Notes: a model not told the origin generated them from the sequence alone. A stretch of 64,000 bases of DNA from M3007 sp043764095 (GCA_043764095.1 JAYUKX010000178.1:28053-92052); one strand, 5' to 3'. Positions 35,342 to 44,529 are shown, counted from the stretch's first letter. Translations and numbers: made by a program.

Positions 35342-35372
35342 AATATTTTAAAATTATTATTATAAATTTAAG

Positions 35373-35380
35373 CAAAAGTA
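35373..35380 (-). promoter_or_regulatory. -7 promoter element for the cytochrome b-like gene
   Basis: Minus-strand TACTTTTG fits TAnnTTTG, about 32 bp before the ATG at 35341. Confidence 0.45.
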
Positions 35381-35744
35381 ATGCAATTAGACGTTAAGAT
35401 GTTCAATAATAACAAGCTTTTGTTCTTAATCTAAATAAAAAGTGAAGTCAATGCACCGCCCGACACCAAAAGGGTTACTTCGATAAATCTATTTACTCAT
35501 TTTGGCTACGCATTATCCTAGTCTTTCTTTGTAATGAAATTTCATTCACCATTGTAGGGTGGTAACTATTCTAACCAAATGCACGAAAAAAAATTATCAG
35601 GCAGCATTTTTAACAATTAATTGATCTAAATGCGCATAAAACTGTAAATCAAACGATTAAACATTTTAAAAATTTTTATTTCATATATTTTCAAGCCCTA
35701 ACTGAGTTAAAATGAAAAAAAAATAATTTTTTTTTGAAAAAAGC

Positions 35745-35776
35745 TTGCACGAATGAAACAAGTGCCTGTATATTTG
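35745..35776 (+). promoter_or_regulatory. Promoter of the candidate small RNA
   Basis: TTG at 35745-35747 and a perfect TATATTTG (TAnnTTTG) at 35769-35776 with 21 bp between them. No ORF follows; a strong terminator does. Confidence 0.65.
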
Positions 35777-35780
35777 CACT

Positions 35781-35900
35781 ACCAAACGACACTTACTGAG
35801 TTGACTTGATCCTCGAAAAACATTTTTAAACTCAGTAGGAAGATTGTTTTCATTTGGTTTTGGGGCCGCCCGACGCAATCGTCGGGCGGTACTTTTTTTT
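35781..35900 (+). ncRNA. Candidate small RNA with 6S-like fold
   Basis: About 120 nt between a consensus promoter and a strong intrinsic terminator, with no ORF. An outer stem ACCAAA (35781-35786) pairs with TTTGGT (35853-35858). A large internal bubble follows. An inner 9-bp stem TACTGAGTT (35794-35802) pairs with AACTCAGTA (35829-35837) and is capped by a 26-nt loop. An outer stem, open bubble and inner hairpin is the plan of 6S RNA, and a Bacteroidota 6S family (6S-Flavo) of roughly this length has been described. The fold was worked out by eye. Identity with that family is inference. Confidence 0.5.
35866..35900 (+). terminator. Strong intrinsic terminator of the candidate small RNA
   Basis: Perfect stem CCGCCCGACG / CGTCGGGCGG at 35866-35889 with loop CAAT, followed by a run of eight T. 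Confidence 0.85.
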
Positions 35901-35925
35901 ATACTCAAATCCTAAGCAAATAAGC

Positions 35926-35967
35926 AAAAAAATAGCCATTCGGTTTGTACCGAATGGCTATTTTTTT
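35926..35967. terminator. Bidirectional terminator downstream of fasciclin gene
   Basis: Perfect stem with A-run on the left and T-run on the right: AATAGCCATTCGGT / ACCGAATGGCTATT around the loop TTGT. It can stop transcription from both sides. Confidence 0.75.
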
Positions 35968-35972
35968 GGAAA

Positions 35973-36014
35973 GAAAACTATTTTGCAACTATCCAAAGCC
36001 ACAAAATAGTTTTC
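35973..36014. repeat. Second hairpin downstream of fasciclin gene
   Basis: Perfect 13-bp arms GAAAACTATTTTG / CAAAATAGTTTTC separated by 16 bases, directly between the fasciclin stop and the terminator at 35926. Confidence 0.55.
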
Positions 36015-36029
36015 CTTTACCTTCAAATA

Positions 36030-36992
36030 CTATTGAGGTAACAATACGCGATCAATAGCATGTACTACACCATTATTCGCTTGTACATCTGTTGCAATAA
36101 TATTTGTTACACGTCCTTTTGCGTCTTTAATCTTTGGGCTAGTTGGCGCAGAAAGATCAATCGTAAACTTACCAGTTTGGAAAGTAGTCACTTCTTGATT
36201 GTTCTGCAAAGAAGCCGCCAACACATTTGCATTTACTACTACGTGGTATTGCAATACCGCATTCAACGTTGCTGCTGGAATAGCAGCCAAATTAGCCAAA
36301 CCCAATTCTGTCAATAATTTTGCAAAGGCATCATTCGTTGGTGCAAATACCGTGAATGGGCTATTAGCTGTGCCTGCAAGTAAAGCAACATAATCCACAC
36401 CTAGATCAGAGCGAGTCAAAGCGGATACCAAAGTACTGAAATTAGGATTGCTCGTAGCCAATGTAACTACCGAAGGCAAAGCAATCACTTTATCTACGAT
36501 ATGTACAACGCCATTGTTAGCATCTACGTCAGCAGTAGTTACTTTTACGTCATTGCTCAAGGTAACACCACTAGCCGTATTTACGAAAAGGCTAAGTTGG
36601 CTTTTTGTTGTTCCAAATTCAGCCAAAGTCTTTACATAACCAGTTGTAAGTGCTGTAGATTTTACCTCACCTGCTACCACGTGGTATGACAATACTTGCT
36701 TCAATACGTCAACTGGTACGGCTTCCAAGTTAGCAAAACCATTATCCGACAAAAACTTGGCGAATGCAGCATTGGTTGGCGCAAATACAGTGTATTGCGT
36801 AGTTCCAGTGAAAACATTGGTAAGACCAGCACGGTTCAATGCTGCTACTAAGCTGCTTAGATCAGCAGTTGCTGTTGCTAGTTCCGCAATGTTCTGTGTT
36901 TTTACATCTTCGTCATCGTCTTTACAACTCGTAAAGGTGAATGCTGCCAGTAGCATTGCAGCCATCATTGTTTTAAAAAGTAATTTTGTCAT
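36030..36992 (-). CDS. Fasciclin (FAS1) lipoprotein with two domains
   Basis: 320 aa. Lipoprotein signal MTKLLFKTMMAAMLLAAFTFTSC (shown here only as ending TSC), followed by an acidic KDDDEDV linker. Two FAS1 domains lie at about 33-172 and 176-318. Each has the conserved opening 'FTVFAPTNDAFAKL' type block, a 'LQYHVV' block and the closing 'NGVVHAIDRVLLP' block. FAS1 proteins mediate adhesion; this one should be anchored to the outer membrane. Two hairpins follow the stop. It is transcribed alone. Confidence 0.94.
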   Translation of the reverse strand: MTKLLFKTMMAAMLLAAFTFTSCKDDDEDVKTQNIAELATATADLSSLVAALNRAGLTNVFTGTTQYTVFAPTNAAFAKFLSDNGFANLEAVPVDVLKQVLSYHVVAGEVKSTALTTGYVKTLAEFGTTKSQLSLFVNTASGVTLSNDVKVTTADVDANNGVVHIVDKVIALPSVVTLATSNPNFSTLVSALTRSDLGVDYVALLAGTANSPFTVFAPTNDAFAKLLTELGLANLAAIPAATLNAVLQYHVVVNANVLAASLQNNQEVTTFQTGKFTIDLSAPTSPKIKDAKGRVTNIIATDVQANNGVVHAIDRVLLPQ

Positions 36993-37306
36993 TGTGTTTG
37001 TTTATTTAAATGTTTGATAGAATGAGGAAATAGAACGTGGCAATTTGTTTTTTGTTTAATCTTTAATAGTGTTAAAAATGTAAAAATTAAACAAAATTAT
37101 GAAAAAGACGTAATTTTCAAAGATGTTATAAAACCATAAAAAAATTTGCTGATGCTATTTTATCCATATCCAAAAAGAATAGATTACCTTGTGTGCCAAA
37201 ATATAAAATCAATATTTATAGGTTACAACGTATTGTTTCTCCACCACGATAAAGCAGAGAAAAACTAAGTATTTTGCAAAAAAAAAGTTCATAAATATTT
37301 ACAACC
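36993..37306. other. Divergent promoter region, no gene
   Basis: 314 bp, very AT-rich, between the divergent fasciclin and DinB genes. Nothing beyond A/T runs is visible. Confidence 0.5.
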
Positions 37307-37834
37307 ATGACTAAATCGGCAATTCAAGCCCAACTCACTCAAAATCATGTGGCGTTTTGCGCATTTTATGAGACTATGAACGAGGCTGATTTTCGGTACA
37401 CACCACCTGAAAAATGGGATATTGGCCAACATTTAGACCATATCAGAAGAGCAGTTGCACCTATTGTGTTGGCCACTGCTTTACCCAAATGGTTATTACG
37501 CATTTTATTTGGAAAAGCAAACCGTGTATCTCGAAGTTTTGACGAATTGGTAGAGCGATACCAAGGAAAATTGGCGGCAGGCGGCAGGGCTAGTGGACAA
37601 TTTATTCCCAAGCCCATCTCTTTTGCGATAAAAGCAAAACAAATTGAATCTATTGAAAAAATGGTTGTAAAAATTAACCATCAACTGGAACGATGGTCAG
37701 AAGCAGATTTAGACACATACCTACTCCCCCACCCTATTTTAGGCAAATTGACGATGCGAGAGATGATGTATTTTACGATATATCACGCAGAACACCACCT
37801 CCATTTGGCAAAAAACTACTTGAGTAATCGTTGA
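37307..37834 (+). CDS. DinB-family putative metal-dependent protein
   Basis: 175 aa with the DinB four-helix-bundle pattern. The metal-ligand set is visible: His42/His45 in IGQHLDHIRR, and His160 and His164 in the C-terminal YHAEHHLH motif (HxxxH). DinB-like proteins include thiol transferases (bacillithiol-S-transferase type) and many members of unknown substrate. No thiol-pathway gene lies next to it. Length and the start at ATG 37307 are normal for the family. Confidence 0.85.
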   Translation: MTKSAIQAQLTQNHVAFCAFYETMNEADFRYTPPEKWDIGQHLDHIRRAVAPIVLATALPKWLLRILFGKANRVSRSFDELVERYQGKLAAGGRASGQFIPKPISFAIKAKQIESIEKMVVKINHQLERWSEADLDTYLLPHPILGKLTMREMMYFTIYHAEHHLHLAKNYLSNR

Positions 37835-37850
37835 TTTTGCTATAAATTTT

Positions 37851-37858
37851 TATCTTTG
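37851..37858 (+). promoter_or_regulatory. -7 promoter element for the M43-type protease
   Basis: TATCTTTG, 33 bp before ATG 37891. Confidence 0.5.
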
Positions 37859-37890
37859 TATTTTCAATAATATATTAATATTTAAACAAT

Positions 37891-39381
37891 ATGCTTGCAA
37901 AATTCTACACACTCGTTGTACTCCTTTTTACTGCTTTATACACCGTGCATGCACAGGAAATGCCCGTGTCCGAATGTGGCACTCATGCTTATTCACCTTG
38001 GCTAAAATGGTACCACGATCATAAAAACGAATTTGCCAGCCGTAGTGTGGATACGAATTGGCTCTTTGTTCCTACTACAGTTCATATCACATGTCCCGAC
38101 AATTCGGTTAATTTCTATGCCGATGAAGAGGTATTTCGTATTATTTGTGATATGAACAAGCAATATGAGCCAGCACATATTCATTTTTATTTAGTACCCG
38201 GCGAGTCTTTTGTTTACCATTCTAATAGCAGTTGGTGGCAACACGATTGGGCAGGCGGACAGGAAATGATTGAAACAACACTGATTCCAGATCGGCTGAA
38301 CTGTTATATCGTAGATGATCCAGTTGGTAATTGCGGGTATTCTTGGTTAGGAGCAATAGTCCTCAATACGGATTGTTCTGGTGTAGGTAATACTACTTGG
38401 GCACACGAAGCAGGGCATCATTTCTCTTTACCACATACATTTTATGGTTGGGAAAACCAAACGTGGAACTATGCAACACCAGCCCCACCCGAATGGGATG
38501 GCTATGAAGTAGAAAGAATGGATGGTTCTAATTGCTTGTTTTCAGGTGATGGTTTTTGCGATACAAAACCTGATTACCTCAATGCTCGTTGGACTTGTAA
38601 CGACCAATCCCAAAGTACTCAAATACAACAAGACCCTATTGGTGTCCCTTTTGTATCCGATGGTACGTTATTTATGTCGTATTCTTCTGTAACCTGTAGG
38701 AATCGCTTTTCGGATGAACAAATTGAAGCAATGCGCGCAAACCTTTATACCGAGCATTCCAATTACTTACAAGCATCTGAATCTGGCGAACCGATTGCCG
38801 ATAGTGCAGTAGTAACTTATATTTCTCCCATAGATTCTGCGATACAACAATATAATAATGTTGTATTAAATTGGCTGCCCATTGAAAATGCTACATTTTA
38901 TCAAGTTGAAGTAGCATTATCGCCTTCTTTTTCGGTGCTTTTTTATAAAAAACATGTTTATGGCACTACCGTGAATATCCAAAGCAATATACCCAATAAC
39001 CGCACTTTATATTGGCGTGTTCGGCCATATAGCGAATGGGATCTTTGCAAAATACCCGGAACAATACCCAAACAAGTCTTTAAAACAAGAAATAATACCG
39101 CTGTAAATGAATTGGAGCGCACCACGGATATTACTATCGCTCCCAATCCAACCACAAGCGGCACACCTATAATGATGACAATTACACATCCCGAGCAAGT
39201 GAATATGCAGCTCACTATGAATGACGCATCGGGGCAAATAATATATAAAAAATATAAAGAACTACAGTCAGGTGAAAATCAAGTAGAGATCCCCACACAA
39301 CAACTCGCAGCAGGGTTCTATTTGGTAACCGTTCAAACAGCAAATGGAATACTAACAAAAAGTGTGGTTATTACGCAATAG
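37891..39381 (+). CDS. Secreted M43-like zinc metalloprotease with T9SS type A domain
   Basis: 496 aa. Signal peptide 1-21 (TVHAQ). A zinc site HEAGHHFSLPH at 172-182 gives the metzincin triad His172, His176 and His182 with catalytic Glu173; Ser179 replaces the Gly of the usual HExxHxxGxxH. A Met-turn (FMSYSS, Met262) follows at a spacing expected for pappalysin/cytophagalysin-type (M43) enzymes, as does the 'FSDEQIEAMRANL' helix. A beta-sandwich (about 310-395) and a T9SS type A sorting domain (about 415-496, TIAPNPTTSGTPIMM) complete it. It is probably an exported or surface protease. Its stop is 5 bp from that of the convergent MscS gene. Confidence 0.9.
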   Translation: MLAKFYTLVVLLFTALYTVHAQEMPVSECGTHAYSPWLKWYHDHKNEFASRSVDTNWLFVPTTVHITCPDNSVNFYADEEVFRIICDMNKQYEPAHIHFYLVPGESFVYHSNSSWWQHDWAGGQEMIETTLIPDRLNCYIVDDPVGNCGYSWLGAIVLNTDCSGVGNTTWAHEAGHHFSLPHTFYGWENQTWNYATPAPPEWDGYEVERMDGSNCLFSGDGFCDTKPDYLNARWTCNDQSQSTQIQQDPIGVPFVSDGTLFMSYSSVTCRNRFSDEQIEAMRANLYTEHSNYLQASESGEPIADSAVVTYISPIDSAIQQYNNVVLNWLPIENATFYQVEVALSPSFSVLFYKKHVYGTTVNIQSNIPNNRTLYWRVRPYSEWDLCKIPGTIPKQVFKTRNNTAVNELERTTDITIAPNPTTSGTPIMMTITHPEQVNMQLTMNDASGQIIYKKYKELQSGENQVEIPTQQLAAGFYLVTVQTANGILTKSVVITQ

Positions 39382-39386
39382 CCACG

Positions 39387-40211
39387 CTATCGCATCCGAA
39401 CATCTAACTGCGCATAGGGAATTGTAATCCCGTATTGCTTAAATGCATGCCAGATAATAAACCGGATATCGCTCTTAGTACTTTCAATCCGAAACATATT
39501 TTCGCTGTAAAATAGGAGTTCAAAGAGTACACCGTGGTCCAAAAACTTCGCCATTCGCACCGAAGGACTAAAATTGGTATCATCTGTAATGGTATGCTTA
39601 TGCTGCACTACGCAGTCGAGGAGGATTTTTTTAACCAATTCCATATCGGATTCGTAGGCGACAGTTACAGTAATAATAAACCGCGTTGCTTTGTTGTTGT
39701 GGCTCCAGTTGACTACATTTTCTTCCATAAATTTATGGTTAGGAATGATCAGTATCACATCGTCGCGGTTGCGAAAAATAGAAGTACGTAGGCCAATATC
39801 TTCAATTTTGCCGACCATACCATCTACTTCAAGAATATCGCCAATTTCGATCGTCCCTTCAAACAACAGGAAAACACCGGAAACAATATCGGCAAAAATT
39901 TGGCGCAAACCCAATCCTAAACCCACCAAAAGTGCTGCCGAACTGGCCACCAAGAAGGTAAAATTGATCCCCAAGGCATTGATCATGGCCATTACTGCAA
40001 ATGTCCAGATAAAGTACCGCAACAGGAGCAAAAAAGAGAATAAGCGCCCCTTGTCCATGTTACGGCGCTTGGCAAATCGGCGGAAAAATTTAGCCGACAA
40101 AAAAATGACTATACGGGCTATAACAAAAATCAGCACCACCGAAAGGAGCGACCATACGGTGATGCTGAAATTACCTACGGCTAATAATTGATACTCTAAC
40201 AGTTCTTTCAT
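39387..40211 (-). CDS. MscS-family mechanosensitive channel
   Basis: 274 aa, a compact MscS-type channel. Three N-terminal membrane helices (near 16-36, 60-80 and 85-105) end in the pore helix rich in Ala/Gly (ASSAALLVGLGLGLRQIF). The beta domain follows, with GTIEIGDILEVDGMVGKIEDIGLR and the IIPNHKFMEENVVNWS block. It releases solutes when membrane tension rises. The start codon directly abuts the rocD stop (TAA then ATG), so the two are translated from one mRNA. Confidence 0.92.
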   Translation of the reverse strand: MKELLEYQLLAVGNFSITVWSLLSVVLIFVIARIVIFLSAKFFRRFAKRRNMDKGRLFSFLLLLRYFIWTFAVMAMINALGINFTFLVASSAALLVGLGLGLRQIFADIVSGVFLLFEGTIEIGDILEVDGMVGKIEDIGLRTSIFRNRDDVILIIPNHKFMEENVVNWSHNNKATRFIITVTVAYESDMELVKKILLDCVVQHKHTITDDTNFSPSVRMAKFLDHGVLFELLFYSENMFRIESTKSDIRFIIWHAFKQYGITIPYAQLDVRMR

Positions 40212-41459
40212 TTATTTTTTAAATCCCATCAATACACCTTCTATAATATCGCAACAGGTATGTACCTGCGCTTCTGTAATCACCAATGGCGGTGCAAAAC
40301 GGATAATATTACCGTGGGTAGGCTTGGCCAACAAACCGTTTTCGGCCAATTCCATACAAATATCCCAAGCAGTGGTGCTATCTTCGGTGTCATTGATGCC
40401 TACTGCGTTCAACAGACCTTTACCACGCACAAAAGATACCATTTCAGGGCATTTGTGCATGGTTTCTTCCATGCGCTGACGGAAAATGACACCCATTTTT
40501 TCTGAATTTTCGGAAAGGTTTTCATCTGTGACCACTTTGAGGGCTTCCATCGCAACTGCACAGGCTAATGGGTTACCACCAAAAGTAGAACCATGTTGAC
40601 CCGGTTTGATACACAACAATACTTCGTCGCTACCCAATACCGCACTTACTGGCATAGCACCACCTGAAAGGGCTTTTCCCAACACCAGCAAATCTGGTTT
40701 TACATCGTAATGGTCGCAACAAATACGACGACCGGTACGTGCAATACCCGTTTGTACTTCATCCGCGATCATCAGCACATTGTATTGATCGCAGAGTGCA
40801 CGAATACCCGGAATATAGCTATCATCGGGTACAACGACACCCGCCTCTCCTTGTATTGGTTCGAACATAAAACCCGCCACGTTTGGGTCTTGAAATGCTT
40901 TTTCCAAGGCCACCAAATCATTGTAAGGCACTAAATGGAAGCCCGGCATAAATGGACCAAAACCTTTATAAGAACTTGGATCGGTTGAAGAAGATATAGC
41001 AGACATGGTACGTCCCCAAAAATTACCTTCCACAAAAATGATCTTTGCTTCGTTTTCCGGAATACCCTTCACCTGATAACCCCAACGGCGTGCGAGTTTG
41101 ATCGCTGTTTCGCCGCCTTCTACGCCTGTATTCATGGGTAACATACGCTCGTAACCAAAATAATTGGTCAAAAACTCGGAATATGGGCCTAGTAAATTAT
41201 TATAAAATGCGCGTGAAGTCAGTGTCAGTTTTTGTGCTTGATCGGTCATCGCCTTGATGATACGCGGGTGGCAATGGCCTTGGTTAACAGCACTATAAGC
41301 GGACAAAAAATCGAAATAACGCTTGCCATCCACATCCCAAACATAAACGCCTTGGCCTTTTTCAAGCACAACGGGCAGTGGGTGGTAGTTATGGGCATTG
41401 TAACGCTCTTCGAGTTCCATCAAATCTTGCGAAGATGTTGTAGTGGTGAGGACTTCCAT
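40212..41459 (-). CDS. rocD: Ornithine aminotransferase
   Basis: 415 aa from ATG 41459. The frame is open to 41543, but a -7 promoter box (41490-41497) lies inside that extension and residues there are atypical. It is a class III PLP aminotransferase converting ornithine and 2-oxoglutarate to glutamate semialdehyde and glutamate. PLP Lys262 is in LVLGKALSGG, Asp233 in IADEVQTG, and the ornithine-transaminase-type blocks SAYSAVNQGHCHP and TGVEGGETAIKLARRWGY are present. It is followed directly by the MscS gene. A link between ornithine/proline metabolism and osmotic response is possible but inferred. Confidence 0.95.
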   Translation of the reverse strand: MEVLTTTTSSQDLMELEERYNAHNYHPLPVVLEKGQGVYVWDVDGKRYFDFLSAYSAVNQGHCHPRIIKAMTDQAQKLTLTSRAFYNNLLGPYSEFLTNYFGYERMLPMNTGVEGGETAIKLARRWGYQVKGIPENEAKIIFVEGNFWGRTMSAISSSTDPSSYKGFGPFMPGFHLVPYNDLVALEKAFQDPNVAGFMFEPIQGEAGVVVPDDSYIPGIRALCDQYNVLMIADEVQTGIARTGRRICCDHYDVKPDLLVLGKALSGGAMPVSAVLGSDEVLLCIKPGQHGSTFGGNPLACAVAMEALKVVTDENLSENSEKMGVIFRQRMEETMHKCPEMVSFVRGKGLLNAVGINDTEDSTTAWDICMELAENGLLAKPTHGNIIRFAPPLVITEAQVHTCCDIIEGVLMGFKK

Positions 41460-41489
41460 ATTATATACTGAATTTAAAATTTTATAGCA

Positions 41490-41497
41490 CAAAGGTA
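41490..41497 (-). promoter_or_regulatory. -7 promoter element for rocD
   Basis: Minus-strand TACCTTTG, 31 bp before ATG 41459; it decides the start choice for rocD. Confidence 0.6.
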
Positions 41498-41561
41498 AGA
41501 ATATCTTATGGAAAACCGCTTTTAAACTTTGTAAATCATTCAAATATGGGTTCGAGATTGA

Positions 41562-41936
41562 GGAGGGAATACATTTTCGCAGCCTGGCAACTATTCTATT
41601 ACACTCGTGGCTGACAATGGTTGTGATAGTGTTCTAATGATCCATATTGAGTTAATTTCAAGCGTAGAGCAGTCTCCTATAAACGGCACACACGTAACTA
41701 TCCAACCCAATCCGAGTAGTAACGACGTATGCATTCAATGGTTAAAAAACACACAATTTGACCATTTATCGGTCTATGCAATGGATAAAAAAGAGGTATT
41801 TACTGACGCAATATTGCCAATGGACGATCATTACAAACTTGATATATCTAATTGGATAACAGGAGTTTATATCATAAAATTAAGAAACAAAGGGCAAGTC
41901 GTAGTAAAAAAACTGATCAAAACATCTACTTTTTAA
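41562..41936 (+). pseudogene. C-terminal remnant of a T9SS protein
   Basis: Open in frame from just after a TGA at 41559-41561, the sequence reads GNTFSQPGNYSITLVADNGCDS and continues into a T9SS type A sorting domain (VTIQPNPSSNDVCIQW ... ISNWITGVYIIKLRNKGQ). The first part matches the end of the beta-sandwich that precedes sorting domains in larger proteins. A GTG at 41607 could start a 109-aa product, but it would lack a signal peptide and any passenger. A 5'-truncated gene is the best reading. It sits within 110 bp of the divergent rocD promoter. Confidence 0.7.
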
Positions 41937-41960
41937 TCTTTTAAAGCACTGTTGAAATAA

Positions 41961-42004
41961 AACGGAACGCTTCAATCAATTGAGCATCGAAGCGTTCCGT
42001 TTTC
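41961..42004. terminator. Intrinsic terminator of the GH3 gene region
   Basis: Stem AACGGAACGCTTC / GAAGCGTTCCGTT with A-run and T-run flanks, between the remnant at 41562 and the 3' end of the GH3 gene. It can work in both directions. Confidence 0.75.
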
Positions 42005-42017
42005 ATAAAACCAAAAC

Positions 42018-44333
42018 TTACGGATATTTCTTAACCGCCGCCGCTTTTACAGGTTTTTTCAACTCAAAATCTGCCGTTAAACCACCTACTAATGCTTTAA
42101 ACGCACCCGGTTCAGTGACCCATTTGTTATTGATTCCTACAAATGCTAAATCTCTAAACGAGATATTAAACGTAACAGTTTGGGTTTCGCCAGCCTTTAA
42201 GTTCACTTTTTGGAATCCGCGCAAACGCTTTACCGAAGGCGCAATGCTCGCAAACAGATCGCTCACATAAAGTTGTACGACTTCCTTGCCTTCGCGGCCA
42301 CCGGTATTGGTAACTTGCACAGAGATTTGTATATTCTCGTTTTTACCAAACTCTTTTTTATTGATTATCAAGTTTTTATACTCAAATTTGGTATAACTCA
42401 TACCCGATCCAAATTCATACTGCGGGTCATAAAATTTGTTTTTCCCATCTGGGTAACCCGTACTTGCATCCAATGCTTCCAAAAACTTATAGTCGTAAGG
42501 CACAATGCCATTGGCGTATCGTGGGTAAGTGAGTGGTAATTTACCACTAGGGTTTACGTCGCCAAAAAGCACATCTGCAATGGCTTCTCCGCCTTCCATG
42601 CCTGGGTAAAGAGCAATCAGAACCGCCTTCATATTGGCTTCAATGGAATTGATGAGGCGTGGGCGGCCTTCTGCAAGCACCAATACAATTGGTTTGCCTG
42701 TTTTGGCCAGCGCATTGGCCAGTTCAACCTGATAAGCATCCAAGGCCAAATCATTGATGGTACCCGGTACTTCTGTATAACTTTCTTCCCCAAGGCAAAG
42801 AACAATACTGGCGTAATCACCACTGGAAGCAGCACGTACAGCATCGTCAATGGTAGTAAGTCGTTCGAAATTAGCACCTTCAAAATAGGTTACCTTATCT
42901 GTGCCTATTTTTTTGACGATCGATTCCAAGATGGTGTTTTTCTCTTTGTAAACTTCGTTGGATTTTTCACCCTGCCAAGAATTGGTCCAACCGCCATTAA
43001 GGGCGCGTATCGAACCCGCTGTTGGGCCAACAACCAATACTTTTGATGTTTTGGAGAGCGGTAATGCGTTATTGGTATTTTTAGCGAGTACAAGACTTTG
43101 GCGTGCAGCCTCTAATGCTGTTTGGCGAAATTCTTCGCCGCCAAATTTAGGAAAACTGCTCAATGGGTCATGTGTTTTTTCAAACAAACCCAACATTATT
43201 TTTACCCTTAAAATACGGCGCACAGCATCATTGATACGCGTCATCGGAATTGCCTTTTCTTTGATTAATTCAATTAATAATGTCGTAAATTCTAGATCAT
43301 TGGGTACCATTGTCATATCAATACCCGCATTTACGGCAATTTTCACTGCTTCTTTGTAGTTTTCTGCTATTTTATGGCGGGTGGTCAGGTATTTCACATC
43401 TTCCCAATCCGACACGGTAAAGCCTTTAAAGCCCCATTCTTCTTTAAGTATCCCTGTCAATAGTTGTTTGTTGGCATGCGCAGGAATACCATTGAAACCC
43501 GACGAATTGATCATCACCGTCATAGCACCATTTTTGATGGCCTCTTCGTATTGTGGTAGAAAATACTCGCGGAGTTCGCGGTCGGGAATCCAAGCATAGG
43601 TACGGTCTTTACCGCTAACGGCTGCCCCATATCCGGTAAAGTGTTTCATACAAGCCGCAATTCGGAAGGGGTTGCTCATATCAGTACCTTGGTAACCTTT
43701 CACCATGGCCGAGCCAAATATTTTGTTCATCAGCACATCTTCACCGAAACTTTCCCATGTGCGCGACCATACCGGAAAGCGGCACAAGTCCATGGCTGGG
43801 CTAAATGTCCAAGGAATACCCGAAGCACGGCATTCGTAGCCTGTAATATTACCCAGTTGTTCGGCCAAACCTGGATTCCAGGTGGCGGCCACTGCTAATG
43901 GTTGCGGATAAAGTGTAGTACCCAAGGTATAGTTGACACCATGAATCGCATCAATACCGTACAAAACAGGGATTTTCAAGCGCGATTTACCCGCCTCGAT
44001 TTGTATTTCTGTGATGATTTCCTGCCAACGCGCTGCGGTATGGGCAGTAGTACCTACATTCAGAATAGACCCGACATGGTACTCTTGTAATACCTTTTTA
44101 AGTTTTTCTTTATTAATGGTGAGTGGTTGTTTGAGGTTGTACGGGTCACCATCACAAACCATGTCCAATGCCAGTTGAGTCATTTCTCCAGCCTTTTCCT
44201 CTATGGTCATTTTAGCCAGTAAAACGTCAATTTTCCGCTCAATAGCGGGATTTGTTTTTTGTGAAAAAAGTAAAAATGGAATGGTACTCAGGATAACCAG
44301 TAGAATGGTACTGGAGTGCAATTTTGGTAGCAT
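42018..44333 (-). CDS. bglX: Glycoside hydrolase family 3 beta-glucosidase
   Basis: 771 aa, close to E. coli BglX in length. Signal peptide (ILLVILSTIPFLLFSQ). The GH3 N-terminal barrel contains KHFTGYG (Lys230-His231) and the catalytic nucleophile Asp309 in GFTVSDW. The GH3 C-terminal sandwich has ALNGGWTNSWQG and LCLGEESYTEVPG blocks, and a fibronectin-III-like C-terminal domain follows (about 655-760, VTNTGGREGKEVVQLYVSD). It removes terminal beta-linked glucose from oligosaccharides in the periplasm. No neighbouring polysaccharide-utilisation genes (SusCD) are present. Confidence 0.95.
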   Translation of the reverse strand: MLPKLHSSTILLVILSTIPFLLFSQKTNPAIERKIDVLLAKMTIEEKAGEMTQLALDMVCDGDPYNLKQPLTINKEKLKKVLQEYHVGSILNVGTTAHTAARWQEIITEIQIEAGKSRLKIPVLYGIDAIHGVNYTLGTTLYPQPLAVAATWNPGLAEQLGNITGYECRASGIPWTFSPAMDLCRFPVWSRTWESFGEDVLMNKIFGSAMVKGYQGTDMSNPFRIAACMKHFTGYGAAVSGKDRTYAWIPDRELREYFLPQYEEAIKNGAMTVMINSSGFNGIPAHANKQLLTGILKEEWGFKGFTVSDWEDVKYLTTRHKIAENYKEAVKIAVNAGIDMTMVPNDLEFTTLLIELIKEKAIPMTRINDAVRRILRVKIMLGLFEKTHDPLSSFPKFGGEEFRQTALEAARQSLVLAKNTNNALPLSKTSKVLVVGPTAGSIRALNGGWTNSWQGEKSNEVYKEKNTILESIVKKIGTDKVTYFEGANFERLTTIDDAVRAASSGDYASIVLCLGEESYTEVPGTINDLALDAYQVELANALAKTGKPIVLVLAEGRPRLINSIEANMKAVLIALYPGMEGGEAIADVLFGDVNPSGKLPLTYPRYANGIVPYDYKFLEALDASTGYPDGKNKFYDPQYEFGSGMSYTKFEYKNLIINKKEFGKNENIQISVQVTNTGGREGKEVVQLYVSDLFASIAPSVKRLRGFQKVNLKAGETQTVTFNISFRDLAFVGINNKWVTEPGAFKALVGGLTADFELKKPVKAAAVKKYP

Positions 44334-44529
44334 AAATTTTATACAGATTTTTTATTTTATAAAAAAGGCAGAAGAATAAGGAAACAAAAGCACTCAAAAG
44401 TACTAATTGATACGCAAAATATTCTGCCGTGCAATATTACGGTAACTACTGAATATAAAAAAGTGAATTGTTGCTTTTGTTATCTTCTATCTAGGCTGCT
44501 AGGGTTTTCTTATAAGAGCGGCAGAGCCG

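Larger units (their letters stand above)
35342..36029. other. Non-coding region with candidate small RNA and terminators
   Basis: No protein gene is credible. The left half is plain AT-rich DNA. The right half contains the candidate RNA at 35781-35900 and two hairpins serving the fasciclin gene (35926-35967, 35973-36014). Confidence 0.6.

Noticed and set aside
35681..35908. 75-codon minus-strand ORF over the candidate small RNA
   Set aside because: It runs through the terminator and promoter signals and encodes no recognisable protein.
41551..41570. GGTTCGAGA-like T-loop suggesting a tRNA
   Set aside because: No acceptor stem, anticodon arm or CCA region surrounds it; no tRNA is seen anywhere in the window.
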